A stretch of DNA of 13,978 bases. Source: an uncultured Clostridia bacterium. Its GTDB lineage: Bacteria > Bacillota > Clostridia > Lachnospirales > Lachnospiraceae. The stretch covers positions 1-13,978 of the forward strand of contig CAMZAI010000055.1 of NCBI GenBank assembly GCA_947304065.1, given 5' to 3'. The notes under the pieces were generated by a model. It worked only from the letters and a program-made list of their open reading frames with translations, had not been told where the DNA came from and made no database searches. Position 1 is the first letter of the stretch. Every line of letters begins with the position of its first letter. Below are positions 7,783 to 13,978 of the stretch, piece after piece. The position numbers and the translations under genes were made by a program.

Positions 7783-7806
7783 AAGGGCCGGGATTCCCCG
7801 GCCCTT
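7783..7806 (-). terminator. perfect hairpin between response regulator and queH
   Basis: AAGGGCCGGG (7797-7806 on the minus strand) pairs perfectly with CCCGGCCCTT (7783-7792) across a 4-nt loop, giving a 10-bp GC-rich stem 18 bp after the response regulator stop codon. It is followed by TAATTCATCTATTATG, a weak T-containing tail that includes the queH start. It most likely ends the single-gene response regulator transcript, with some read-through into queH possible because no separate queH promoter is evident. Confidence 0.65.
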
Positions 7807-7824
7807 ACAGTCGTTCAGATCAGA

Positions 7825-8220
7825 TCACTGAATGAGCTCAAGCTTACGGAGAACATTCTCGAACTTCTCCTCATCGATGGGCTTTCCGGCATAGGCTACG
7901 CAGCCCAGTTCGAAAGCCTTTGTAACGTTGCGGCCCTCGTTCAGCGCGGTGGTCATGATGATCTTTGCGCGCTTGTCGTCCGGGATTCCCTTTTCCTTCT
8001 CAATATCACGGATAGCCTTAAGAGTCTGATAGCCGTCCAGTGCGGGCATCATAATATCAAGACATACGAGATCGTAGCCGTCACCGCCCTCGAGCGCCAT
8101 AAGAAAAGCATCAACGGCCTCAAGTCCGTCGACAGTTATATCGCACTCGCCGTATTTGGACAGAAAACGAAGCATGAATTTTCTGCTCGCGAAATCATCC
8201 TCAGCTATAAGTATCTTCAT
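7825..8220 (-). CDS. single-domain response regulator (CheY-like receiver)
   Basis: A stand-alone receiver domain of 131 aa with no output domain, so it should act by protein contact or within a phosphorelay. All key positions are present: acidic pair D8-D9 (LIAEDD), phosphoacceptor D55 in CLDIMMP, T90/T91 in MTTAL, and K113 in GKP. The domain fills the whole protein. Compared with classic CheY there is a slightly longer insert around 70-85. No histidine kinase or chemotaxis gene is nearby, so its partner is unknown. AGGAGG at 8232-8237 lies 11 nt before the ATG, slightly long. The gene has its own strong promoter and a hairpin after it, so it appears to be a monocistronic unit between the rhamnose cluster and the dnaG-rpoD cluster. 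Confidence 0.9.
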   Translation of the reverse strand: MKILIAEDDFASRKFMLRFLSKYGECDITVDGLEAVDAFLMALEGGDGYDLVCLDIMMPALDGYQTLKAIRDIEKEKGIPDDKRAKIIMTTALNEGRNVTKAFELGCVAYAGKPIDEEKFENVLRKLELIQ

Positions 8221-8244
8221 AGTTTTCAGTTCCTCCTAAATATC

Positions 8245-8276
8245 CTGTCAGGCCCCAAAAGCACATCGGGGCACAG
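8245..8276 (-). other. leader hairpin of the response regulator mRNA
   Basis: In the predicted 66-nt leader, CTGTGCCCC (8268-8276 with its flank, minus strand) pairs with GGGGC (8252-8256) and ACAG (8245-8248) across an 11-nt loop, with a 3-nt bulge. It ends 7 nt upstream of the AGGAGG ribosome binding site. It matches no riboswitch class I recognise and may simply stabilise the 5' end. Confidence 0.4.
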
Positions 8277-8292
8277 TTACACCTATAGACGT

Positions 8293-8321
8293 ATTATACA
8301 GGCGTTATGGAGCTTTGTCAA
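8293..8321 (-). promoter_or_regulatory. consensus sigma-70 promoter of the response regulator
   Basis: Minus-strand TTGACA (8316-8321) and TATAAT (8293-8298) are separated by exactly 17 bp, a perfect consensus on all counts. The predicted start is about 8286, giving a leader of about 66 nt. The remaining intergenic DNA toward rhaM (8322-8415) is AT-rich in part and shows no clear terminator or further gene. Confidence 0.9.
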
Positions 8322-8415
8322 CAAAACTTCGGTGTTTTAACGAATTATTTATACAATATCACTTTTCGTGAGCTCGGCTTCAGTTTATCGTTTCAGCGCC
8401 GCGGAGCAGCCTGTC

Positions 8416-8727
8416 TCAATCCAGGTGGAACAGGGGCTTAAGGTCGATGGCTACGGGTGAATTGTCGGGATTCGTCTCCATGATATCCGCCATGAAATCC
8501 CACCATTTGCGGTTGATCGCGGTGTCCGCGCTCTCGCTCCAGAGCTTCTCGTCTGTTATCTCAATGTATCCGAACAGAGTGAGCGTCTCCTTGTCCAGAA
8601 AGATCGTGTAATTGCTTCCGCCGTGCTCGTGGATCATGTCCTTCATCTCGGGCCACAGCTCGTTATGTCTCTTCTCGTACTCGGCCTCCATGCCGGGGTA
8701 CAGCTTCATCTTGAATCCTTTGATCAT
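8416..8727 (-). CDS. rhaM: L-rhamnose mutarotase
   Basis: Interconverts alpha- and beta-L-rhamnopyranose so that free rhamnose can enter isomerisation by RhaA; 103 aa, close to the 104 aa of the E. coli enzyme. Visible family features: FKMKLYPGM at the start, catalytic histidine H21 in EKRHNELWPE, TIFLDKETLTLFGY in the middle, tryptophans W75-W76, and NPDNSP at 86-91. The frame continues upstream to a GTG at 8748 that overlaps the stop of the preceding gene, but the ATG at 8727 fits the family N-terminus and has an AGGAAGG-type ribosome binding site 9 nt upstream. It is the last gene of the rhamnogalacturonan/rhamnose cluster, 17 bp after the GH112 gene. Its presence beside GH112 argues that the phosphorylase product is rhamnose. 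Confidence 0.95.
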   Translation of the reverse strand: MIKGFKMKLYPGMEAEYEKRHNELWPEMKDMIHEHGGSNYTIFLDKETLTLFGYIEITDEKLWSESADTAINRKWWDFMADIMETNPDNSPVAIDLKPLFHLD

Positions 8728-8744
8728 CTCTGCCTGCCTTCCTT

Positions 8745-10901
8745 TCACTCGGAAATTATCTTTGTCTCAAACGGCTTCAGCGTAAATACGTTCACGCCGT
8801 TCGCAGTTGCCACTTTTGCTGTCTTTTCCTCTTCGGAATTGTTGATGAGAACGAGTCTTTTGCTTCCCGGATAATAAGCGCATTCGGTATCGGCGTCGTC
8901 GGTCAGGTACTTTTCGTCTTCCAGCCCCTTCGCGTAGAGCAGGAGGTTCAGCAGCATTCTCGTATTGGCGTTGTTCTTCTCGAAGCCTGCCATGTAAATG
9001 CCCTTGCCCCTGCCGAAATCATGCATGGTGAGTGTCGGGATCCCGTCAGCCTCCGCGAGCACCTTCGCGCGTCCGTCGGTCAGATACAGACCTGCCTTCG
9101 CGGGGATCGACGAGCCCTGTACGAATACATGCTCCGCCGCTTCGGTATCAACGTCGAACGCCCATCTTCCGTGGCATACGCGTGCGCCGTCGTCAAGGTC
9201 GATGCCGAGCACCTGTGCCATCGCGAAGCCTGTCATTCCGCCTGCGACTGCCGAAGGCTCCCCGACTCCGAGGAAGATTCCTCCGTCATATACCCACTTC
9301 TGCAGCTTTGCAACCAGCTCCGCATCCTTCCACGCGTCTCCGCCGCTCCATGCATCTCCGGCCCTGCCTGCGTTGATCACGATATCGGTTCCGTCCAGTG
9401 CGCCGTTCTTTGCCTCTTCGAAGCTCACGAAGCGCACGTCCACGGGAAGTCCCGAAAGAGCCTCGTTGATATGGATCAGCGTATGCATATATGTCTCATG
9501 GAAATGTCCCGAAAGCGTCCAGCTCCTTAATTTTCCCCAGCTGTGCAGTACGGCGATCTTTACCGGAAGCGTATATACTCCGCCGTCCTCATGCATCGCC
9601 TTGATCTCGCGGAATTCGTCCATAATGTCCGCGATCGTCTCGACAAAGTCCGGATAGCCCTCGGTCAGATGCAGATATCCGCCGAGTCCGAGTCTGTCGA
9701 CCGGCTGGCGAAGCAGCGCGCGTCTTACGTTGATCCAGTACTTCTTCGCGTCGAGCGCGGGATCTCCCCCGGGCGAGAATGTGGGCGCTCCGCCGAGTCC
9801 CACGGGGAACAGGTACGGATGGAGTCTCAGCTCATGCGTGGCAACCTTCGCGCCCGCGCAGAGTCTTACCTCGAAGCCCGAGAATACGCATTTGATCAGT
9901 CCGTCAAAGCCGAAGCTCTCGAACAGGTCGCTGTAGGGCTCCACTCCGATCCAGCTGTCGTCATAGAATACATAAGCCTTTTTGCCGTATTTATGCGCGA
10001 TCGCCACGAGCTCTTTGCCGTAATCCGCAACGAATTCATTGGTAAAGCGCATGTAATCGAGCTGCCTCTTTGTGGGCGGCATATGAGTCACATGGAGCTT
10101 GCCCTTGTTGATGAAATCCTCTGAGGTGAGTGCGTAACCGTATTTCTTCTCAAAATCGTCCAGCGCCTCGGGGCTTACGGTGAAATCGTACGAACCCCAG
10201 TCGGAGAAGCGGTTCCTGTTGCGCAGGTCGCTGCCCCAGATCCATACAAAGTTATAGAACATCGAGGTAAATCTGACCACGGTCGTATCGGGATGCGCCT
10301 CGCACCAGTCCGTGAACCATTTTGTCATGTATTCGCGGCACTCGGGAGTGCGCGGATCGATCGGCATCAGATGCTCCTTGTTCCAGTTATTTGTCACATG
10401 GTTGTACATGGAGATCTCTTCCCAGATGCGGTAAGCCAGGAAATTTACCGTATAGGTGTGGAAAGGCACTGTTTCCCGTATGATCACATTGCCGTTTGAA
10501 GGATCGTATGCCCAGTTCGCGCGCGGGATCTCGGCGTCCGCTGTGCGGTCGAATACCTGCCAGTACTTGAGCGAAGCCTCGGAATCATTGATCCTGAACT
10601 GCTCCTCAAAGAAACCGTCAATGATATGTACCGTAAGCGTATTTTTGTCCGCCACGACAGGGTCGGACATCAGGAAGCTCTGCTGGAGCTTGTCGGGATG
10701 CTTCTTCGCCCATTCGTTGTGATCGCGGATAATGCATATCGTCGAGTAAATGCCGTAACCCGCCTTTGTGATCTCATCCGAAAGAACGGTTCCGTCGCTG
10801 TCCCTTATCACATCGGCTCCCCATTTTTTCGCGAGCTTCAGTGTCAGCTCCTCATAGCCTGCCTCTCCCGGCAGAGTAAATGAACCGGTTGTTTCACGCA
10901 T
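8745..10901 (-). CDS. GH112 beta-galactoside phosphorylase, probably D-galactosyl-beta-1,4-L-rhamnose phosphorylase
   Basis: Phosphorolyses a beta-galactoside to alpha-D-galactose-1-phosphate and a free sugar; 718 aa, usual for GH112, with no signal peptide, so cytoplasmic. The N-terminal two thirds form the catalytic barrel: RFTSMFYNFVWIWGS near 210-224, THMPPTKRQLDYMRF near 272, and DDSWIGVEPY near 314-323, where D315 aligns with the general acid of characterised lacto-N-biose phosphorylases. An alpha/beta domain (about 440-630) and a C-terminal beta domain follow. Family members act on Gal-beta-1,3-HexNAc or on Gal-beta-1,4-L-Rha. The flanking rhaM, rhaD, GH105 and esterase genes favour the rhamnose type; this is context-based inference. 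The ATG at 10901 has AGGAG 8 nt upstream; the frame extends 32 codons further but into the preceding gene. Confidence 0.92.
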   Translation of the reverse strand: MRETTGSFTLPGEAGYEELTLKLAKKWGADVIRDSDGTVLSDEITKAGYGIYSTICIIRDHNEWAKKHPDKLQQSFLMSDPVVADKNTLTVHIIDGFFEEQFRINDSEASLKYWQVFDRTADAEIPRANWAYDPSNGNVIIRETVPFHTYTVNFLAYRIWEEISMYNHVTNNWNKEHLMPIDPRTPECREYMTKWFTDWCEAHPDTTVVRFTSMFYNFVWIWGSDLRNRNRFSDWGSYDFTVSPEALDDFEKKYGYALTSEDFINKGKLHVTHMPPTKRQLDYMRFTNEFVADYGKELVAIAHKYGKKAYVFYDDSWIGVEPYSDLFESFGFDGLIKCVFSGFEVRLCAGAKVATHELRLHPYLFPVGLGGAPTFSPGGDPALDAKKYWINVRRALLRQPVDRLGLGGYLHLTEGYPDFVETIADIMDEFREIKAMHEDGGVYTLPVKIAVLHSWGKLRSWTLSGHFHETYMHTLIHINEALSGLPVDVRFVSFEEAKNGALDGTDIVINAGRAGDAWSGGDAWKDAELVAKLQKWVYDGGIFLGVGEPSAVAGGMTGFAMAQVLGIDLDDGARVCHGRWAFDVDTEAAEHVFVQGSSIPAKAGLYLTDGRAKVLAEADGIPTLTMHDFGRGKGIYMAGFEKNNANTRMLLNLLLYAKGLEDEKYLTDDADTECAYYPGSKRLVLINNSEEEKTAKVATANGVNVFTLKPFETKIISE

Positions 10902-10932
10902 TTCTTTATCTCCTGTCCTGTTTATTTCTTTC

Positions 10933-12552
10933 TCAGATCGAAACCTGTCCGCATATATACGCGGCCTGACCTCTCTTAACGGCCTCGTCCTGCGCAAGTC
11001 CGCAGGTGTCTAAGCTCTCTATGACCTTACCCGCAGGTCTGCGGCTTAAGTATCCGAGCCTTAATATTTCCAAAAATTCGGCGAGCGTCACGTGCCTGTC
11101 CGGGTAAATGCGCTTTTCCGGATCGTTCAGCATCGAAGCCGGAATGATGCCGTTCTGCCATGCGCACTGTATGCTTCCCGCGTAGACCTCGTGCCCCACC
11201 ACATCGACAAACATATCGTTGTAAACGTTCGTAGGGAAGAATTTCACCGTCGCGATGACCATCTCAAAAGCCTCCGCGCGTGTGAGCACATCGTCGGGGC
11301 GGTCGATGTTTACCGTTCTTTCCGCACCGGAACCTGCTTTCGCGGAGTTATCATCTTCCGCCTCATTGCCCTGAGGTGCAGGAAGCTTAAGCACCGGAGG
11401 CTCCGTGGGCGGCGTCCAGTCGGACTTATGATCCTCCGGCCTGCCTTCCGTTACGCCTGCCGGAACGCCCGGCACCAGTCCGAGCTCATACATCCGCGAA
11501 GCCACAAAGCCTGCGTACATGTACGCTCCGTAATCGTTCGTGTGGGTGTAATCCGAAGGGAAGTACCATCTCCTCGCGGTCTCGCGCCCGTTCTTCACGA
11601 TAAAGTCCATGCTGTACGCATGAAGATCGATGTAAGGGATATTTTCTTTTTCCGCGATGGTCCTGCAGGCATCCGCATATTCTTCGAGCAGATCGTTGTA
11701 GGTGCCGTCGCCCTTCCATGTGTTGCGCGCCAGGGGCGATACGATCACCGGAACCGCGCCGCGGCTTCTGATCTCGTCGATATACCGCTTCAGATTCGCG
11801 GTATAGCCCTCAAAAGCCTTCAGGTGATCGAGCTTCTGATCGTTATGCGCGAACTGGAAAAGGCAGAGGTCGCCTTTTTTTATCCTGTCAAAAAGTATCG
11901 CGTAATGTCCTTCGCTGCGCATGCTCTCGGTCGTAAGACCGGAGTGCGCGTGGTTCGATACCGCCATCCTTCGCCCGAGGAAGTACTGAAGCATCTGTCC
12001 CCAGCCGCTGTATGAAAGCGCGGGATCGTAAGGATATGCCGCAGGCTGGTCGGTCACGGTCGAATCTCCCGCGATATATACCGTGGGGCCGTCAAATCCC
12101 GTGACTTCAACGCCTGTAAGCGTCATCCCCCTGCCGGCTAAGGCAAGGTCGAGCGCCGTATCCTCCATCGGCTCGCTGTAGGTTCTCGGAATGATCGGCG
12201 AAACATTTACCGCGAATTCCGCCGTATAACTCTCGCCTGCCTTAAAAGACCGCTTCATGACCATGCGGCGTCTTCCCGCGAACAGGAAGCCTTCGGTGTC
12301 GCGGTCGGACGTCATTTCGGCTCTTACGAGGAAATTGCCCTCTTTTCCGAGATCGGCCTTTGCAAGCAGAGGTACGAGTCCGTCTCCGTCGTATTCGCTT
12401 CCAGCGCCTTCCGGTGTCACTTCGGGCTTTAAGAGCTTTACCGACCGGAGCTCATCGTGAGGCACAAAGCCGCTGTTCAGCTCGGGTATCCCAAGCCTCG
12501 GTTCCCGTTCGACCGCATCTTCGGTCAGGAATCTGAGATCGCGAATGTCCAT
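10933..12552 (-). CDS. SGNH rhamnogalacturonan acetylesterase-like protein (CE12) with C-terminal SLH-like region
   Basis: Predicted to remove acetyl esters from rhamnogalacturonan fragments; 539 aa. Residues about 1-155 form a beta-rich N-terminal domain I cannot name. The esterase core follows: GDST at 162-165 with nucleophile S164, G205 in NHAHSGLTTES, N237 in FAHND, and D334/H337 in SDYTHTND, the full SGNH set with the CE12-like DxxH. A low-complexity linker (about 362-415, rich in P, E, D) leads to a C-terminal segment (about 420-500) resembling S-layer homology modules: LTRAEAFEMV, then FVDV, YAGSIQCAWQNGII and YPDRHVTLAEFLEIL. There is no signal peptide, odd for an SLH protein. The frame extends to 12642, but the ATG at 12552 overlaps the GH105 stop by one base (TAATG), showing translational coupling, and was chosen. 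Confidence 0.87.
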   Translation of the reverse strand: MDIRDLRFLTEDAVEREPRLGIPELNSGFVPHDELRSVKLLKPEVTPEGAGSEYDGDGLVPLLAKADLGKEGNFLVRAEMTSDRDTEGFLFAGRRRMVMKRSFKAGESYTAEFAVNVSPIIPRTYSEPMEDTALDLALAGRGMTLTGVEVTGFDGPTVYIAGDSTVTDQPAAYPYDPALSYSGWGQMLQYFLGRRMAVSNHAHSGLTTESMRSEGHYAILFDRIKKGDLCLFQFAHNDQKLDHLKAFEGYTANLKRYIDEIRSRGAVPVIVSPLARNTWKGDGTYNDLLEEYADACRTIAEKENIPYIDLHAYSMDFIVKNGRETARRWYFPSDYTHTNDYGAYMYAGFVASRMYELGLVPGVPAGVTEGRPEDHKSDWTPPTEPPVLKLPAPQGNEAEDDNSAKAGSGAERTVNIDRPDDVLTRAEAFEMVIATVKFFPTNVYNDMFVDVVGHEVYAGSIQCAWQNGIIPASMLNDPEKRIYPDRHVTLAEFLEILRLGYLSRRPAGKVIESLDTCGLAQDEAVKRGQAAYICGQVSI

Positions 12553-13601
12553 TAAAGCGCACCGTCGTTTCTGTGATTCTCTGTATCGAGCAGCCCCGCG
12601 AAGAATGCGAGCGCCATGCCCTGGCCCCAGCCCTGGATCCACTTTTTGCTGATGCCCATGTATCCGGCGCGGTCCTTCATTACCGCAGTTCCGCCGGAAA
12701 CGTTCATTACGCGGCCGTCCTCGGCAACATTTGCGAGCAGGCCCTTTATCGACTTGTTGATGTAAGGAGTATGCAGCGGATTGCCCTTTGCGAGCATTGC
12801 GGCCGCGATACCCGCTGAAGCCGAGATCTCCTCATAAGATTCCTCATCGTCAAGGATCGTTCTCCAGAGTCCGTTTTCCGTCTGGCACATCTTGAGCGCG
12901 GAGAGCTGCTCGTTTAAGGAGCCCACGATCTCAAGGAACTGAGGGTAGAGATAAGCCTCGGGAAGGATATGTCCCACCTGGCTCATGGTGTAAGCCGCCC
13001 AGCAGTTCGCCCTGCCCCAGTAGAAGCCGGACATATGGTCCTTTGTGATGTTGTTGTAGCCGTGATACCAGAGTCCGGTATTCTCGTTCTGGAGATACTG
13101 GATATGCCAGTAGTACTGATTGAGCGCATCGGCAATGAGAGCATCGTCCTTTTCCTTTACGCCGACTCTCAGCATCAGGAACGCTGCCATAAACAGCGTA
13201 TCCGCCCAGCACTGCTCGGGGAAATCGTTGTTTGCCGAAACGGTGTGCTGGAGCACATTGTCGGCAAAACGGAGCGCGTGGTTGCGCAGATAATCGATCT
13301 TGCTCATCAGGATATCGTGATAACGCTCGTCGCCCGTAGCCTCATACAGCGTGATAAGACAGTGGCCCATGGCGCAGGTGTTTACGGTCCATACTGAAGG
13401 AAGTCCGAGTTCGATGTAAAAATCGATCCTGTCCTTCATGAGCTTGAGATACTTTTCGTTTTTGGTAACTTCATATGCCTTGCTGATGCCGTAGTAGGCA
13501 ACTCCGCAGGGCCAGTCCCATGTCAGGTCCATGCGCATCGTGCGCTCGACGATCCTGTCGACAACATCCTCTATCTGTTTGCGGTCAAATTCAAAAGCCA
13601 T
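12552..13601 (-). CDS. GH105 unsaturated rhamnogalacturonyl hydrolase
   Basis: Hydrolyses the unsaturated uronic acid from the non-reducing end of rhamnogalacturonan-lyase products, giving rhamnose and a keto-uronate; 349 aa, alpha6/alpha6 barrel, similar in size to Bacillus YteR/YesR. Visible motifs: WDWPCGVAYYG at 28-38, catalytic aspartate D134 in CWADTLFMA, H179 in GLWYHGY, WGRANCW at 194-200, and WGQGMAL near the C-terminus. There is no signal peptide, so it works on imported oligosaccharides in the cytoplasm. GAGGAG lies 7 nt before the ATG. It follows rhaD by 20 bp and overlaps the esterase gene by one base. GH88 enzymes share the fold, but context and motifs fit GH105 better. Confidence 0.93.
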   Translation of the reverse strand: MAFEFDRKQIEDVVDRIVERTMRMDLTWDWPCGVAYYGISKAYEVTKNEKYLKLMKDRIDFYIELGLPSVWTVNTCAMGHCLITLYEATGDERYHDILMSKIDYLRNHALRFADNVLQHTVSANNDFPEQCWADTLFMAAFLMLRVGVKEKDDALIADALNQYYWHIQYLQNENTGLWYHGYNNITKDHMSGFYWGRANCWAAYTMSQVGHILPEAYLYPQFLEIVGSLNEQLSALKMCQTENGLWRTILDDEESYEEISASAGIAAAMLAKGNPLHTPYINKSIKGLLANVAEDGRVMNVSGGTAVMKDRAGYMGISKKWIQGWGQGMALAFFAGLLDTENHRNDGAL

Positions 13602-13621
13602 TTTTCTGCTCCTCTGTTTGT

Positions 13622-13978
13622 TTATTTCTCGTATAAAAACTTCTCGGGAAGTGTTACCTTGAAGTCCCTTGCCAGGTCTCTAAAGTTCTGTACCGTGATC
13701 GTCTGCAGCTTGTCGGGGCGTATAGAGAGCACCTTAACAAGGATCTCCGCAGACTTCTCCGCCGTATGCATAAGACCGAAGGTAATGTCAAAATTCTCGC
13801 CCGCCGCAAACATTCCGTGGTGCGCCCATACCGCGAGATCGTACTTCTTCATCAGCTCGCTCGTAGCGACCGCGATGTCGCGTCCGCCGGGAACCATCCA
13901 CGGTACGACGCCCACGCCGTCGGGGAACACTACGGGGCACTCTGTGGCCATTTCCCAGAGTTCTCTGGTAAATACGGC
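13622..13978 (-). CDS. rhaD: rhamnulose-1-phosphate aldolase (C-terminal part; 5' end beyond right edge)
   Basis: Class II zinc aldolase that splits L-rhamnulose-1-phosphate into dihydroxyacetone phosphate and L-lactaldehyde. Only the C-terminal 118 residues are in the window; the frame stays open to the right edge. The visible part matches RhaD closely: FTRELWEMATECPVVFPDG, GVVPWMVPGG, then AVWAHHGMF, whose histidine is the expected zinc ligand of this region, FGLMHTAEKSAEILVKV, and a C-terminus LARDFKVTLPE. About 40% of a normal 270-residue protein is present. It is the first gene seen in the rhamnose cluster and lies 20 bp before GH105. The related fuculose aldolase FucA is shorter and lacks this C-terminal extension, so RhaD is preferred. 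Confidence 0.95.
   Translation of the reverse strand, partial: AVFTRELWEMATECPVVFPDGVGVVPWMVPGGRDIAVATSELMKKYDLAVWAHHGMFAAGENFDITFGLMHTAEKSAEILVKVLSIRPDKLQTITVQNFRDLARDFKVTLPEKFLYEK

Noticed and set aside
8245..8276. Riboswitch in the response regulator leader
   Set aside because: The leader is only about 66 nt with one simple hairpin and no conserved riboswitch core that I recognise.
10902..10997. 32-codon N-terminal extension of the GH112 gene
   Set aside because: It overlaps the end of the esterase gene, is arginine-rich and unlike the family N-terminus, and the internal ATG has a good ribosome binding site.
11092..12015. Plus-strand open frame of 307 codons opposite the esterase
   Set aside because: Composition is rich in R, V and H as expected of an antisense shadow; the minus-strand esterase has complete catalytic motifs.

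Overview
The window looks like a chromosomal segment from an anaerobic Bacillota bacterium, probably class Clostridia and most like Lachnospiraceae. The reasons are the gene order dgt-dnaG-rpoD-trmK, a TGS-domain nucleoside kinase of a type common in that group, strong AGGAGG-type ribosome binding sites, and a GH112 phosphorylase beside rhamnose genes. The family assignment is inference from the sequence alone. Every gene I can support, including the RNA gene, lies on the minus strand, so transcription runs from high to low coordinates.

Right part (8416-13978), a catabolic gene cluster. In transcription order it holds rhaD (5' end outside the window), a GH105 unsaturated rhamnogalacturonyl hydrolase, a CE12-type SGNH esterase with a C-terminal S-layer-homology-like region, a GH112 beta-galactoside phosphorylase, and rhaM. 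Gaps are 17-31 bp or a 1-nt TAATG overlap, so this is one operon. It reads as an intracellular route for breaking down acetylated, galactosylated rhamnogalacturonan-I fragments. The esterase removes acetyl groups, GH105 releases the unsaturated uronate, GH112 phosphorolyses Gal-beta-1,4-Rha to Gal-1-P and L-rhamnose, RhaM interconverts rhamnose anomers, and RhaD cleaves rhamnulose-1-P. No transporter, regulator, lyase, rhaA or rhaB is visible; they may lie beyond the right edge.

Middle (7825-8415). An orphan single-domain response regulator has its own consensus sigma-70 promoter (TTGACA, 17 bp, TATAAT), a leader hairpin, and a 10-bp perfect hairpin just after its stop codon.

Left part (1-7769), information processing and RNA metabolism. 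In order: queH (queuosine synthesis), dgt-like HD hydrolase, dnaG (primase), rpoD (primary sigma factor), trmK (tRNA m1A22 methyltransferase), a TGS/P-loop nucleoside kinase, then the 5' part of rnpB (RNase P RNA, type A). The rnpB promoter starts 6 bp after the kinase stop codon. Intergenic hairpins lie between rpoD and trmK and between dgt and dnaG.

No tRNA, rRNA, CRISPR array, insertion sequence or phage gene was seen. No stretch above 300 bases lacks a gene. Start codons were reassigned for dgt, rpoD, rhaM, the GH112 gene and the esterase from ribosome-binding-site position and family alignment.
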